DNA of 64,000 bases from Chryseobacterium culicis (GTDB lineage Bacteria > Bacteroidota > Bacteroidia > Flavobacteriales > Weeksellaceae), in the NCBI RefSeq assembly GCF_900108365.1, contig NZ_FNWQ01000001.1, positions 744,001 through 808,000 of the forward strand. The letters are read 5' to 3'. The notes below the pieces were generated by a model. It had not been told where the DNA came from. It saw only the letters and a list, made by a program, of their open reading frames with translations, and did no database searches. The position numbers were made by a program, and so were the translations under genes. Below, piece after piece: positions 9,098-18,145 of this stretch. Each line of letters opens with the position of its first letter. Positions within the stretch are counted from its first letter, which is position 1.

Positions 9098-9190
9098 ATA
9101 ATTCGTAAAGATTCTTGCTCTATTTCTTAGGTTAAACTTTGATTAATTTTTGAAGAAAGCAAAAAATAAGAAATCAATGAAACAGTTCAT

Positions 9191-10165
9191 TTATGCCTGC
9201 GCTCTCAAGCTTTTTTTTAAGCCTTCCACTTTCTTGTACATCTTGTTAAAAAAAATATTTCGTTCTTTATTATTGGTAGAGAGAAGTTCTGAATTTTTTA
9301 AGATGAGCTTAATACTTTTTTCATAATTATCACATACTCTTTTATCCTGAGTATAATAATAGCTCAGGATATTGTAGGGCATAAACAGTATTTTCTGGTC
9401 AACAGACTTAATGAATACACTGTTATTCATGATCAGCAGGTCATTTTGATATAATTTAAAATATACTTCCTTGTTTCCCTTTTTTTCATTAATGGTATCT
9501 TCTTCTATCTGTTTCAGCATATCCAGAATATCATTGCATATATCCAAAGCATTTTCCGTAAGGATCAAATCCAGCTGATGGAAGTAAATAACCTGTTCAA
9601 GAAGTGCATAAATGGTAACCTCACTCCAGATTTCTGTGGAACTTACATCGTTGTACACTTCAGGCAGAAGCTGCGCCTTTTCTTTAATGTTTGCCGGAAC
9701 TTCAAATTTTTCGAAACTTACTCTCTTTGAGAAAAAATCAGCATCCATGAGTTTGAGCCATGTATAAATTTTAAACTTATAAAGTTTTTCAAATTTCATA
9801 AAATAAAAGAGGGGAATATCTTTGGCCGCATAGATGAATTCTACATCTGGAGTTCCTTTTATTTTTTGCAGGTTCAGGATAGAGAATTCAAAGTATCTCT
9901 CCAGATCGTCAATATTATAAATATCATGTACTTTATTCAGTACTGCATTGCCGGAACCGGAGCTGTGGATCTGATCCAGCGAGATTCCGAAATGTGAGGC
10001 AAGAGAAATGCCTTCATTGAGCGTTATATGGCTTTTTCCGCTGATCCTCCTGTAGGCAGTATCATTGGAGAGAGCCAGTTTATCTATCATTATATCTACA
10101 AGCTTTTTCTTTCCACCCGATTCCTTAATCAGGAAATCGAATAGAGTTTTTTGATGGTTTTTCAT
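9191..10165 (-). CDS. HTH transcriptional regulator divergent from the RHS locus
   Basis: A 324-residue cytosolic protein. Residues about 10-65 form an XRE-like helix-turn-helix (LSNDTAYRRISGKSHITLNEGISLASHFGISLDQI); the remaining 260 residues are alpha-helical and Phe/Tyr/Lys-rich, without a domain I can name. The architecture resembles HTH proteins of flavobacteria whose C-terminal region is a sensor of unknown ligand. It is divergent from the T9SS/RHS operon and lies next to a near-perfect inverted-repeat operator candidate (10187-10235), so it probably represses itself and controls the RHS genes. The regulatory role is inferred from the HTH and position. Confidence 0.7.
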   Translation of the reverse strand: MKNHQKTLFDFLIKESGGKKKLVDIMIDKLALSNDTAYRRISGKSHITLNEGISLASHFGISLDQIHSSGSGNAVLNKVHDIYNIDDLERYFEFSILNLQKIKGTPDVEFIYAAKDIPLFYFMKFEKLYKFKIYTWLKLMDADFFSKRVSFEKFEVPANIKEKAQLLPEVYNDVSSTEIWSEVTIYALLEQVIYFHQLDLILTENALDICNDILDMLKQIEEDTINEKKGNKEVYFKLYQNDLLIMNNSVFIKSVDQKILFMPYNILSYYYTQDKRVCDNYEKSIKLILKNSELLSTNNKERNIFFNKMYKKVEGLKKSLRAQA

Positions 10166-10186
10166 GGTTTTAGTGTTGTATTCTCA

Positions 10187-10235
10187 AAATTATCTAAAAA
10201 AAACAAATAAAATCTATTTTTTAGATAATTTATCT
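10187..10235. promoter_or_regulatory. Candidate operator of the HTH regulator
   Basis: AAATTATCTAAAAAA (10187-10201) and TTTTTTAGATAATTT (10217-10231) form a perfect 15-base inverted repeat with a 15-base spacer. A third half-site TTATCT (10230-10235) makes AGATAA-T-TTATCT a second perfect dyad (10223-10235). It lies 22 bases upstream of the regulator's ATG and about 85 bases upstream of the mini T9SS protein's ATG, the normal place for a shared operator. Confidence 0.6.
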
Positions 10236-10319
10236 AATTGTTTTTTGTGTTTCAGATGCATTGTCTTTTCAGACGTGATTTATTTTATGGATTTTTGTAA
10301 TGAATCCAAATTTTTTTCT

Positions 10320-10757
10320 ATGAAAAAATCTATATTATTAATTTTTTTCTTGATAATCTCATCAGGGAAATGGCAGTCACAGACCCTTACATTTCTGTAT
10401 GAAGACGGTGGAAACCAGATCGAAAGAAAGTATTGCGCTACCTGTGCTGCCCACACAAAGAATGCAACAAACGGTATTACAGACAAAAAAGAGTTTCCTC
10501 CGTCTGAATATCAGGTGAAGATCTATCCCAATCCTACCAAAGACAAAGCTACGCTGGTTTGGTCATCTGAACTTGGGAGTATGATTGAAAAAGCAGAATA
10601 TGTAGCTTATAATTTCACCCAATACAGGGAGCTGGTACTTGACAAAAGAGGGAACAAAGCAGTTCTCGATCTTTCTGATCAGCCAATAGGAATGTACGTT
10701 GTCATTTTCTATCTGACTACAGGGGAAAAACTTACCTACAAGATTCTTAAACAATAA
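10320..10757 (+). CDS. Small secreted T9SS sorting-domain protein
   Basis: A 145-residue protein starting MKKSILLIFFLI with a signal peptide to about residue 21; the frame is open further upstream, but only this ATG is followed by a signal sequence. The short mature N-terminus has TLTFLYEDGGNQIERKYC, which resembles one YD repeat of RHS proteins, and a CxxC. From YQVKIYPNPTKDKA to the end it is a type A T9SS C-terminal sorting domain (IGMYVVIFY, TYKILKQ at the end). It is almost a bare sorting domain. The RHS gene starts 18 bases downstream, so the two are co-transcribed. It may be a T9SS-targeted accessory of the RHS protein; that role is inference. Confidence 0.75.
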   Translation: MKKSILLIFFLIISSGKWQSQTLTFLYEDGGNQIERKYCATCAAHTKNATNGITDKKEFPPSEYQVKIYPNPTKDKATLVWSSELGSMIEKAEYVAYNFTQYRELVLDKRGNKAVLDLSDQPIGMYVVIFYLTTGEKLTYKILKQ

Positions 10758-10775
10758 CCATAAAAACTTGCTAAC

Positions 10776-13700
10776 ATGAGAAAAAAGTTATCTCTTTTAT
10801 CCCTGCTCTTTTGGGTGGTTGGATGGATACATGCACAGAGCACGGGACAAACTGGCGGAGAGCTATCCGTATCTCCCACTGGAGGTGCCAGTTATTCAAT
10901 ACCTATTGCCACACTTCCCGGAATTAAGAATATTGCTCCCGGAATTTCCCTGAGTTACTCCAGCCAGGCAGGAAACGGAATTGCCGGATGGGGCTGGAAT
11001 ATTACAGGAATTTCCTCCATTACAAGAGTGGCTTCAACCAAATTTCATGATGGTCTTATTGATGCTGTAAATTTCAACGAGAAGGACCGTTTTACACTGG
11101 ATGGACAAAGGTTGATTTTGAAATCCGGAATATACGGACAAAATGGAGCCGAATATCAGACCGAAAATTATTCAAACAATAAAATCATTTCCTACGGTTA
11201 TATTGCAGAAGGCCCGGAATATTTTGCCGTTTATTATCCCGATGGAAGGATTGCCAAGTACGGATATGTGGGGAATTTTTCCCAGGCAGGAAATTCTTTG
11301 GAGTGGAAGATTGTTTCCATAGAAGATCCTCAGGGCAACCAAATGAAGTTTTCTTATGAAAGTATTAATGGCTATATCTATGTAAAGTCTATAGAGTACG
11401 GAAACAATTCGGTGGTGAATCCCACTCAGAATGTAAATAAAATTAATTTCTATTATAAGGCCGCTTCCAGATCAGATCAGATCTATATTTACAGTTACAG
11501 AGTTATTCATTCTGAAAGAAAGCTGGACAGAATTGAAATTCTGGGAAATGATAAACTGTTCCGGAAATATCAGCTGACCTATGATACCACTTCCCTGAAT
11601 TATGAAAGGCTGGTTAGCGTGCAGCAGTTTAATGGCAGCGGAGAGAGTGTAAAACCGGTTTTGTTTGAATATGATACCACAGAAAACGGGCTTACCAATA
11701 ATTCAAAAACGGTCACCTCGGTATCGCCGGCCTATGATAATACAAACTGGCAATATACCTCAGGATATTTTGATAATGACGGATCAATAGATTTCATGAC
11801 CTATCCTAACTCCAGAGACAAGGTATATCGCTTTAATTCTACGCAGCTGGCTGTTACCAATTCTAATCTCTCAGGAAGCCTCACCAATATTGAAAAATTT
11901 ACGGATATTTTTTCAACAAAATTAGTGCTGGCTAATAATAAATTTTATAACCTTGATGCGGTAAGCACTGTTACGGCGGCCAATACCGGGAGCACCAATC
12001 TGAGTGATGAGGAAGTAGTTAAGATTAATAATTATATTCCAAATAACAGCACCAATTCATTAGATCTGGCATTTTCTAATTACTACAGGTTTGAAAATGC
12101 TCTCAATGAAAGATGTATTGTGATCAATGACAGCAATACCTATTATTCCAGGATCCCTAAAAGATATTTAAGCGGAGATTTTGATGGGGACGGGGTTTCA
12201 GATTTGCTGGCCATAACGCTTCCTTACAGCATCAGCCAGATCTATAACTGTGGCGGTACACTGGATCCGTCAGCGAAAGCAACAGCTAAACCTCCTCTTG
12301 GATGCTGTACACAGGGATATAATGTGGATGGCTCTACCGTTTATATGCTGAAACTGGATCCCAATAATACAGCACCGCAACAACCTGCTGTACTGGGATA
12401 TAATAATGTGATAAAGTCTGCCTCCAAACTCTACGCAGCCGATTTTGACAGAGATAATGTGCTGGATATTTATGTAGTTAATCCCGGGCAGATCGTCGTT
12501 CTGGGAATGAAGAACGGGGCTTTTGTACAGAAAGCTGTATTCTCCGGTAATCTGATCAAGTCTGAATTTCCGGTATACATCGCTGACTTCAATGGAGACG
12601 GAAAAACAGATCTTATTACACCCATTGCCGATGCCAATTCCAATTGGTATATTTTGATGTCCAATGGTGGCTTCTTTGAGGCGACCGTACGCGATATCGG
12701 GGCTAAATATTTTAAGCCTAAAGTTGATAACCTGTGTTATCCCATTACATCAGGAGGAAATTATCCTAATAACCTCTGCGGATATATGCTGCAGCAGTTC
12801 TATTATACATTCACGGATATTAATGGTGACGGAAAGGCAGATATGTTTTATCATGACATTCTGACTCCTTATAATGTTCCTGAAGACGGATATGCAAAGA
12901 ATTATCCCTACCTGACGTACGGCGACAATTATACGGTAAGAGACAGAGGAGGTGTGAAATACAATATGGGCAGCGATATTAACGGACTCCCGAATTTTTC
13001 GCCCTATATAGACAGCTGGCAGAATAATCACACCTATGGCGGTGCTACCAATAAAGGAACTCCGATATTTCTGAATAATCCCAACGTTGCCAATCAGAAT
13101 TTAGATTATGCGTTTTTTGGCGGAGACAAAATAAAGTATGTTTCTTTCAAAAAAGATAACAGGGTAGATGTTACCATTAAAAGAATCAAAGAAAATGATC
13201 TGATTACCAATATTACTTATGATACGGCAGTAGATACGGGAGGGGGTACCGGCAGTTATGTTGCAGACAATTCGGAAGAATATCCTTATATCAATCTGAA
13301 TATCGCTCCTTCCATAAAGCTTGTGAAACGGGTAGAAAAAAGCTTCAACGGAGAAACAAAAATACAGGATTACAAGTATAAAGGAGCTGTGGTCAACATG
13401 GAAGGACTGGGCTTTATCGGCTTTAAAGGACTTGCCGTATCAACCGTTTATGGAGGAAATATCACCCAGCCGTTATGGACAGTCTCTCTGCAGGATCCAC
13501 AGAAAAGGGGAGCGGTGTCAGAAAGTTTCCAGATGAGCGGTGCGGTAAGCTTTAGCGCTCCGTCTTCATTTATTTCCAAGACCATAAATACCTATAATAC
13601 ATCCCTTCTTCCTAATAAAGTCTTTGTCAATCTTCCAACGCAGGTACAGCAGATTGATAATTTGGCTGGAGTTACTACCAATCAATATTATGAACTGTAT

Positions 13701-16700
13701 GACACGTATTATAACCCTAAGAGAATTCGGAATGTTGCCAGCGGAGGAGAAAAAATAACGCTGGTAGACTATGAAGATAATGCTGCTCCTGCCAACAGCC
13801 AGTATTATATTGGGAGAATACTTAAAAAAACAGTTACACAGACTCTGGGTACAGATACTTATTCTACAGAAGAACAATATTCATATACCGGAAATCTGGT
13901 CACCCAAACCAGGAAAAAAGGGAACAATACAGATTATATTACAGAAGACATCAGTTATGATCCTTTTGGTAATTCAGTCCTGAAAACACTTTCTGCTCCA
14001 GGGATGATGCCAAGAGAAGAAAAGATGCAATATGATCCGTCCGGCAGATTTCCTGTAAAATCTACGGACATCCAGGGAACTTCGTCACTGTTTACCTATG
14101 ATACAGATTTTGGAGTACTGCTTTCCAAAACCAATCATCTTAATCAGACAATCTCTTATACGTATGACAACTGGCAGCGAAAATCTGAAGAAAAAGATAT
14201 TTATGGAAATACTACACAGCTGTCTTATGAATGGATTACCTCAGGAGATTTCAGTAATGGTACAAAACTGAGGATAGCAGATCCTACAGGCGCGGTTCAG
14301 GAAACGATTACTGATAATTGGGGCCGTAAACGCCTTGAGAGAGCGCTTTCAATTAATAGTAAATGGATCGAAAAAAGAACAGATTATGATGTTCAGGACC
14401 GAGCGTACAGAGAGAGTGATCCCTATTTTTCAACTTCAGCGCCAAGTAAATGGACCGTCACCGAATTTGACATTTACGGAAGAGTTGTGAAAGTGAATTT
14501 TCCTTCCGGAAAAATAATTACTTCGTCATATAACGGTTTATCTGCAACGGTGATAGACGGACAAAAAACACAAACCATCACCAAAGACGAATGGGGAAAT
14601 AAAATTAAGTTGACAGATAACGGAGGTGTAATTACTTACAGCTATTATGCCAATGGAGCACTGAAATCAACCAATTATCAGGGGCATATCATTACTGTGG
14701 AACAGGATGGCTGGGGAAGAAAAACAAAGGTGTCGGATCCGTCCGTGGGGGGTGACTATACCTATGTTTATGATAATTTTGGACAATTATTACATGAAAT
14801 TAATCCAAAAGGAAAAACAGATTACGCGTATGATCAATTTGGACGTCTTGCCAAAAAAGATATTTCCGGTGACCATACCGATATCAAAATTTCCTATACA
14901 TATGATGCCAATGGATTTTTAACTGCAGAAACAGGATCTTCTAACGGAGTAAGTAACTCCTATACCAATGAATACGATAGCTTTTACAGACTTAAAAAAA
15001 GAGTGGAAGATAATGGTACAGCAGTTTTTACAAAACACTTTACTTATGACGGCTTTGGAAGAACCAAAACAGAAATTAAAGAAACAGTGTTCGGAACACT
15101 CACCAGCAGCTATGGTATTGAAAATCTGTACGCTTCCTGCGGACTTTTGGACAAAATAAAAAATACTGCAGGAACAGTAATATGGCAGCTGAACGAAATC
15201 AATGAAAAAGGAAGTATTCTGAGCGCAGCGCTCGGAAACGGAGTTTCTATTACGAATCAGTACAGTGCCAATAATTTCTTACAGGAAAGCAGGCATATCA
15301 ACGGTTCTAATTCCGTACTATTAAGTAATACTTATGATTTTGAAGATATCAGCGGGCTTCTCAACAAACGCAAGAATGATGCTGTACCAATCAGTATCGT
15401 TGAGAGTTTTGGCTATGATGCCATGCAGCGTCTTATATCCTGGACGGATGTGGCGGGAAATCAGACCCAGAGCTATGATGCCTTTGGAAGAATTGATAAC
15501 AACAGTGTAGTAGGCGAGTACAAATATGAAAGTGCCAACAGGTACAGAAAGAAAGGTATTAATTTGAACCTTTCAGGAGATTCATACTACTCCGTTCCTG
15601 CCAATCAGCTGCAGCAGATTTCTTATAACGCCTATAAAAATCCGGTTGAAATTACACAGGATAATAATCAGTTGGTAAAATTTGCTTATAATATCCATCA
15701 GACAAGATCCAATTCAGAATATAATTATAACAAATCTTTCTTATTCTACGGACGGCATAAAAGCTATTCCGATGACAACACTGTTGAAATTATAGAATAT
15801 AGTTATCCGGGAAAACCCAGTGCCACTGCTTTAGGAACAAGAATTATAACATATGTGGCAGGCAATCCTTATTCGGCGCCGGCAGCCTATATCAAAGACT
15901 TTTATGTCACCGGACAAGTTATGAAAGAAGGGCTGCATTATCTTCACAGAGATTATCAGGGAACAATTCTTGCTATTTCTGATGAGGTTGGCAAAGCTGA
16001 AGAAAAAAGGCATTTTGATGCATGGGGAAATTTAATGTATCTTGAGCAGAATGGTACCAAGGTAAGCCTTAAAGGATTCCCGGATTTAATGATCGAAAGA
16101 GGCTATACAGGACATGAACATTTTTTCCAGGTAGGATTGATTCATATGAATGGAAGAATGTATGATCCTAAACTGCATACCTTCCTGTCCGTTGATAACT
16201 TTATTCAGGATTCATTCAACAGCCAGAATTACAATAGGTTTGGGTATGTTCTGAATAATCCTCTGATGTTTATTGATCAAGGTGGCGAATTTGCGTGGGT
16301 CTTAGTATATGTGGGAGCAATCATTGGCGCCGTGATGGGAGCAACCAGTTATATTGGTCATGCAATACAGACGGGGAACTGGAACTGGGGACAGTTTGGC
16401 CTTTCTATTCTGGGAGGAGCTGTTTCCGGAGCCATTATGGGGGCTTTGGATGGCGGAGCTTCCAGTGCGCTCACCTGGGGAGCTATTGCCGGATATGCGG
16501 CAACAGGATTGGTGAGTGGTTTAATGCCAAGTTATTCTATGGATCTTGGTGGAGGATTTGGGTTTTCTGTTTCTCCATCTATAGCCTTTGGAAAAGGGTT
16601 TAGTGTAGGCGCAAGCTTTAGTGTATCGTACCGTAAAGGAGATTTTGGTATTGCCGCAGGATTTGGGGTAAGCTATAAAATTTCTCATGCCGGAAGTGGA

Positions 16701-17324
16701 CTGAGCGGCTGGGAATACAGAAAATCTATTATGGCCGGAACACTGGGCACCGAAGGGAATTTAGGAGTGATGCTTGGAACCAATATGTGGAGCGGACTGC
16801 ATGAACAGCGTACCGGTATCGTAAAACTGGTAAGTGGAGATTTTTCGCTCACGTATGAGAATGACGGAGCACCATTTGGCAAGATAGGATTAGGGGATAA
16901 TAATGACAGCTACAGAACAGCCGCCATGTCTTTGTCAATTGGTGACTTTCACGCAGGATTTAACTTATTTACAGGAGTAAGAAATAGATCTACTTATGAG
17001 GAGTATCCTGGAAATGATACAAAATATCAGTATGATTACAGAGAAATGAGAAAATATGGACGTGATGATTATCTTCCTGGAGCTTATGGAGAAAAGTATA
17101 CCCATGGGCTAGTAGCGGAGGAAGGGCCTAGATATAGACTCGGAGCAGCATATGTCGGATGGGGCAACTTTAGAATAGGGGTTAATTCTGAATGGATCAG
17201 ACATGGAATTCAAAATGTGCTGGCCCACCGATGGATCTCTCCTCAACCTGCATTTTTGATGCTTTCAAATAATTGGGCACCCTATTTTCAGTATCAAACA
17301 GTAAATGAATTTACATCATGGTAG
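10776..17324 (+). CDS. RHS polymorphic toxin with SpvB, FG-GAP and type-23-like toxin tail
   Basis: A 2182-residue secreted RHS protein. Signal peptide to about residue 20 (ending WIHAQ). Residues 22-300 match the SpvB/TcaC-type N-terminal domain (GGELSVSPTGGASYSIPI, GIAGWGWNITG). FG-GAP-like repeats carry GDFDGDGVSD, ADFNGDGKTD and TDINGDGKAD between about 465 and 690. YD repeats run from about 1050 to 1650 and the RHS core from about 1700 to 1834 (LHRDYQGTILAI, FDAWGN, GRMYDP, RFGYVLNNPLMF). The usual DPxG cleavage motif reads DQGG at Asp1834. The tail has glycine-rich hydrophobic helices (about 1838-1915), then a beta-rich domain ending with YENDGAPFGKIGLGDNNDSY and AGFNLFTG, which I recognise as polymorphic toxin type 23. 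Target unknown. The next gene overlaps by seven bases. Confidence 0.9.
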   Translation: MRKKLSLLSLLFWVVGWIHAQSTGQTGGELSVSPTGGASYSIPIATLPGIKNIAPGISLSYSSQAGNGIAGWGWNITGISSITRVASTKFHDGLIDAVNFNEKDRFTLDGQRLILKSGIYGQNGAEYQTENYSNNKIISYGYIAEGPEYFAVYYPDGRIAKYGYVGNFSQAGNSLEWKIVSIEDPQGNQMKFSYESINGYIYVKSIEYGNNSVVNPTQNVNKINFYYKAASRSDQIYIYSYRVIHSERKLDRIEILGNDKLFRKYQLTYDTTSLNYERLVSVQQFNGSGESVKPVLFEYDTTENGLTNNSKTVTSVSPAYDNTNWQYTSGYFDNDGSIDFMTYPNSRDKVYRFNSTQLAVTNSNLSGSLTNIEKFTDIFSTKLVLANNKFYNLDAVSTVTAANTGSTNLSDEEVVKINNYIPNNSTNSLDLAFSNYYRFENALNERCIVINDSNTYYSRIPKRYLSGDFDGDGVSDLLAITLPYSISQIYNCGGTLDPSAKATAKPPLGCCTQGYNVDGSTVYMLKLDPNNTAPQQPAVLGYNNVIKSASKLYAADFDRDNVLDIYVVNPGQIVVLGMKNGAFVQKAVFSGNLIKSEFPVYIADFNGDGKTDLITPIADANSNWYILMSNGGFFEATVRDIGAKYFKPKVDNLCYPITSGGNYPNNLCGYMLQQFYYTFTDINGDGKADMFYHDILTPYNVPEDGYAKNYPYLTYGDNYTVRDRGGVKYNMGSDINGLPNFSPYIDSWQNNHTYGGATNKGTPIFLNNPNVANQNLDYAFFGGDKIKYVSFKKDNRVDVTIKRIKENDLITNITYDTAVDTGGGTGSYVADNSEEYPYINLNIAPSIKLVKRVEKSFNGETKIQDYKYKGAVVNMEGLGFIGFKGLAVSTVYGGNITQPLWTVSLQDPQKRGAVSESFQMSGAVSFSAPSSFISKTINTYNTSLLPNKVFVNLPTQVQQIDNLAGVTTNQYYELYDTYYNPKRIRNVASGGEKITLVDYEDNAAPANSQYYIGRILKKTVTQTLGTDTYSTEEQYSYTGNLVTQTRKKGNNTDYITEDISYDPFGNSVLKTLSAPGMMPREEKMQYDPSGRFPVKSTDIQGTSSLFTYDTDFGVLLSKTNHLNQTISYTYDNWQRKSEEKDIYGNTTQLSYEWITSGDFSNGTKLRIADPTGAVQETITDNWGRKRLERALSINSKWIEKRTDYDVQDRAYRESDPYFSTSAPSKWTVTEFDIYGRVVKVNFPSGKIITSSYNGLSATVIDGQKTQTITKDEWGNKIKLTDNGGVITYSYYANGALKSTNYQGHIITVEQDGWGRKTKVSDPSVGGDYTYVYDNFGQLLHEINPKGKTDYAYDQFGRLAKKDISGDHTDIKISYTYDANGFLTAETGSSNGVSNSYTNEYDSFYRLKKRVEDNGTAVFTKHFTYDGFGRTKTEIKETVFGTLTSSYGIENLYASCGLLDKIKNTAGTVIWQLNEINEKGSILSAALGNGVSITNQYSANNFLQESRHINGSNSVLLSNTYDFEDISGLLNKRKNDAVPISIVESFGYDAMQRLISWTDVAGNQTQSYDAFGRIDNNSVVGEYKYESANRYRKKGINLNLSGDSYYSVPANQLQQISYNAYKNPVEITQDNNQLVKFAYNIHQTRSNSEYNYNKSFLFYGRHKSYSDDNTVEIIEYSYPGKPSATALGTRIITYVAGNPYSAPAAYIKDFYVTGQVMKEGLHYLHRDYQGTILAISDEVGKAEEKRHFDAWGNLMYLEQNGTKVSLKGFPDLMIERGYTGHEHFFQVGLIHMNGRMYDPKLHTFLSVDNFIQDSFNSQNYNRFGYVLNNPLMFIDQGGEFAWVLVYVGAIIGAVMGATSYIGHAIQTGNWNWGQFGLSILGGAVSGAIMGALDGGASSALTWGAIAGYAATGLVSGLMPSYSMDLGGGFGFSVSPSIAFGKGFSVGASFSVSYRKGDFGIAAGFGVSYKISHAGSGLSGWEYRKSIMAGTLGTEGNLGVMLGTNMWSGLHEQRTGIVKLVSGDFSLTYENDGAPFGKIGLGDNNDSYRTAAMSLSIGDFHAGFNLFTGVRNRSTYEEYPGNDTKYQYDYREMRKYGRDDYLPGAYGEKYTHGLVAEEGPRYRLGAAYVGWGNFRIGVNSEWIRHGIQNVLAHRWISPQPAFLMLSNNWAPYFQYQTVNEFTSW

Positions 17325-17845
17325 CACAAAAAACAATAACTGGATTTCTAATCTTCATGTCTTTTTTTTCTATGTTCTCATGTCAGTCGGCAGAGCTCAA
17401 GCATGTCAGAAATAAACTTTTAAAAAAGACACAGGGTTTTGAAACTGCGAATTTTCCACTTTTGTATTTTGACAGACTCTATATCCTGGAAGGAACCTAT
17501 ATTACAAAAGGAAAATTCAATATTGTTCCACCTAAACTGGAAATGCATAGAGGATCGGATCAAAAGAAGTATGAAGACTATATCATTTTCAACAGCAATG
17601 GTACGGTTGAAAAACTCTATGCTGAAAATGAAAAAGCAGCAAAGCAATTGCTGGGTAAGGATACTTCAGGTCCTAATGCCATAGTATATAGGAAAGGGGA
17701 CAGGTTTTTTATGGATGCTGTTCAAGCATTCAAGATGGGAGGCGGATATGGAATTGACAGACAGGAAATAAAATTTGAAAACAATAAACTGTTTATCCAG
17801 GATGGAGCCAATTGTTCCGTTTACTTACCTGTTGAAAAGCCATAA
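17318..17845 (+). CDS. Lipoprotein overlapping the RHS toxin gene; candidate immunity protein
   Basis: A 175-residue protein whose ATG lies inside the last codons of the RHS gene (ATGGTAG at 17318-17324). Residues 1-22 form a signal peptide ending in FSMFSC, a plausible lipobox with Cys22. The rest is predicted beta-rich with ITKGKFNIVPPKLEMHRG and GGGYGIDRQEIKFE; no domain recognised. Placement directly behind a toxin tail, translational overlap and a following terminator fit an immunity protein, and a lipoprotein could act in the periplasm or at the outer membrane. It could instead be a conserved accessory protein. Function is inferred from context only. Confidence 0.65.
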   Translation: MVAQKTITGFLIFMSFFSMFSCQSAELKHVRNKLLKKTQGFETANFPLLYFDRLYILEGTYITKGKFNIVPPKLEMHRGSDQKKYEDYIIFNSNGTVEKLYAENEKAAKQLLGKDTSGPNAIVYRKGDRFFMDAVQAFKMGGGYGIDRQEIKFENNKLFIQDGANCSVYLPVEKP

Positions 17846-17871
17846 TTAAAATTTCAATTTCATTTTATTAT

Positions 17872-17903
17872 AAAAAGGGGAAAAGGCATCTTTTCCCCTT
17901 TTT
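17872..17903 (+). terminator. Terminator of the RHS operon
   Basis: Thirteen-base perfect stem AAAAAGGGGAAAA / TTTTCCCCTTTTT with a six-base loop, 27 bases after the lipoprotein stop. Confidence 0.88.
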
Positions 17904-18145
17904 CATAGTATTGTCGTATCAAATTTAATCACAATGTGACAAATTGTACAAAACCCTATTGTATTCCACATTTAATAAATTTATTTTCAATGATGTCTCA
18001 AGATACTTTATCATCACAATTAAGCAAAAGCATAATCGTCGGATAATTTTGTTCTGTGTCATTTTGTCATAATTTTTCAAATGGTACAGATATTGAGAAA
18101 TTGAGAGTGTAAATTAAATTAAAAATAGAAAAAATATAAAATATT
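17904..18145. other. Intergenic region upstream of dnaK
   Basis: AT-rich, no open frame of note. I see no CIRCE-type inverted repeat. TAATTTTG at 18044-18051 fits a -7 element but lacks a clear -33 TTTG, so the dnaK promoter is not fixed. Confidence 0.4.
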
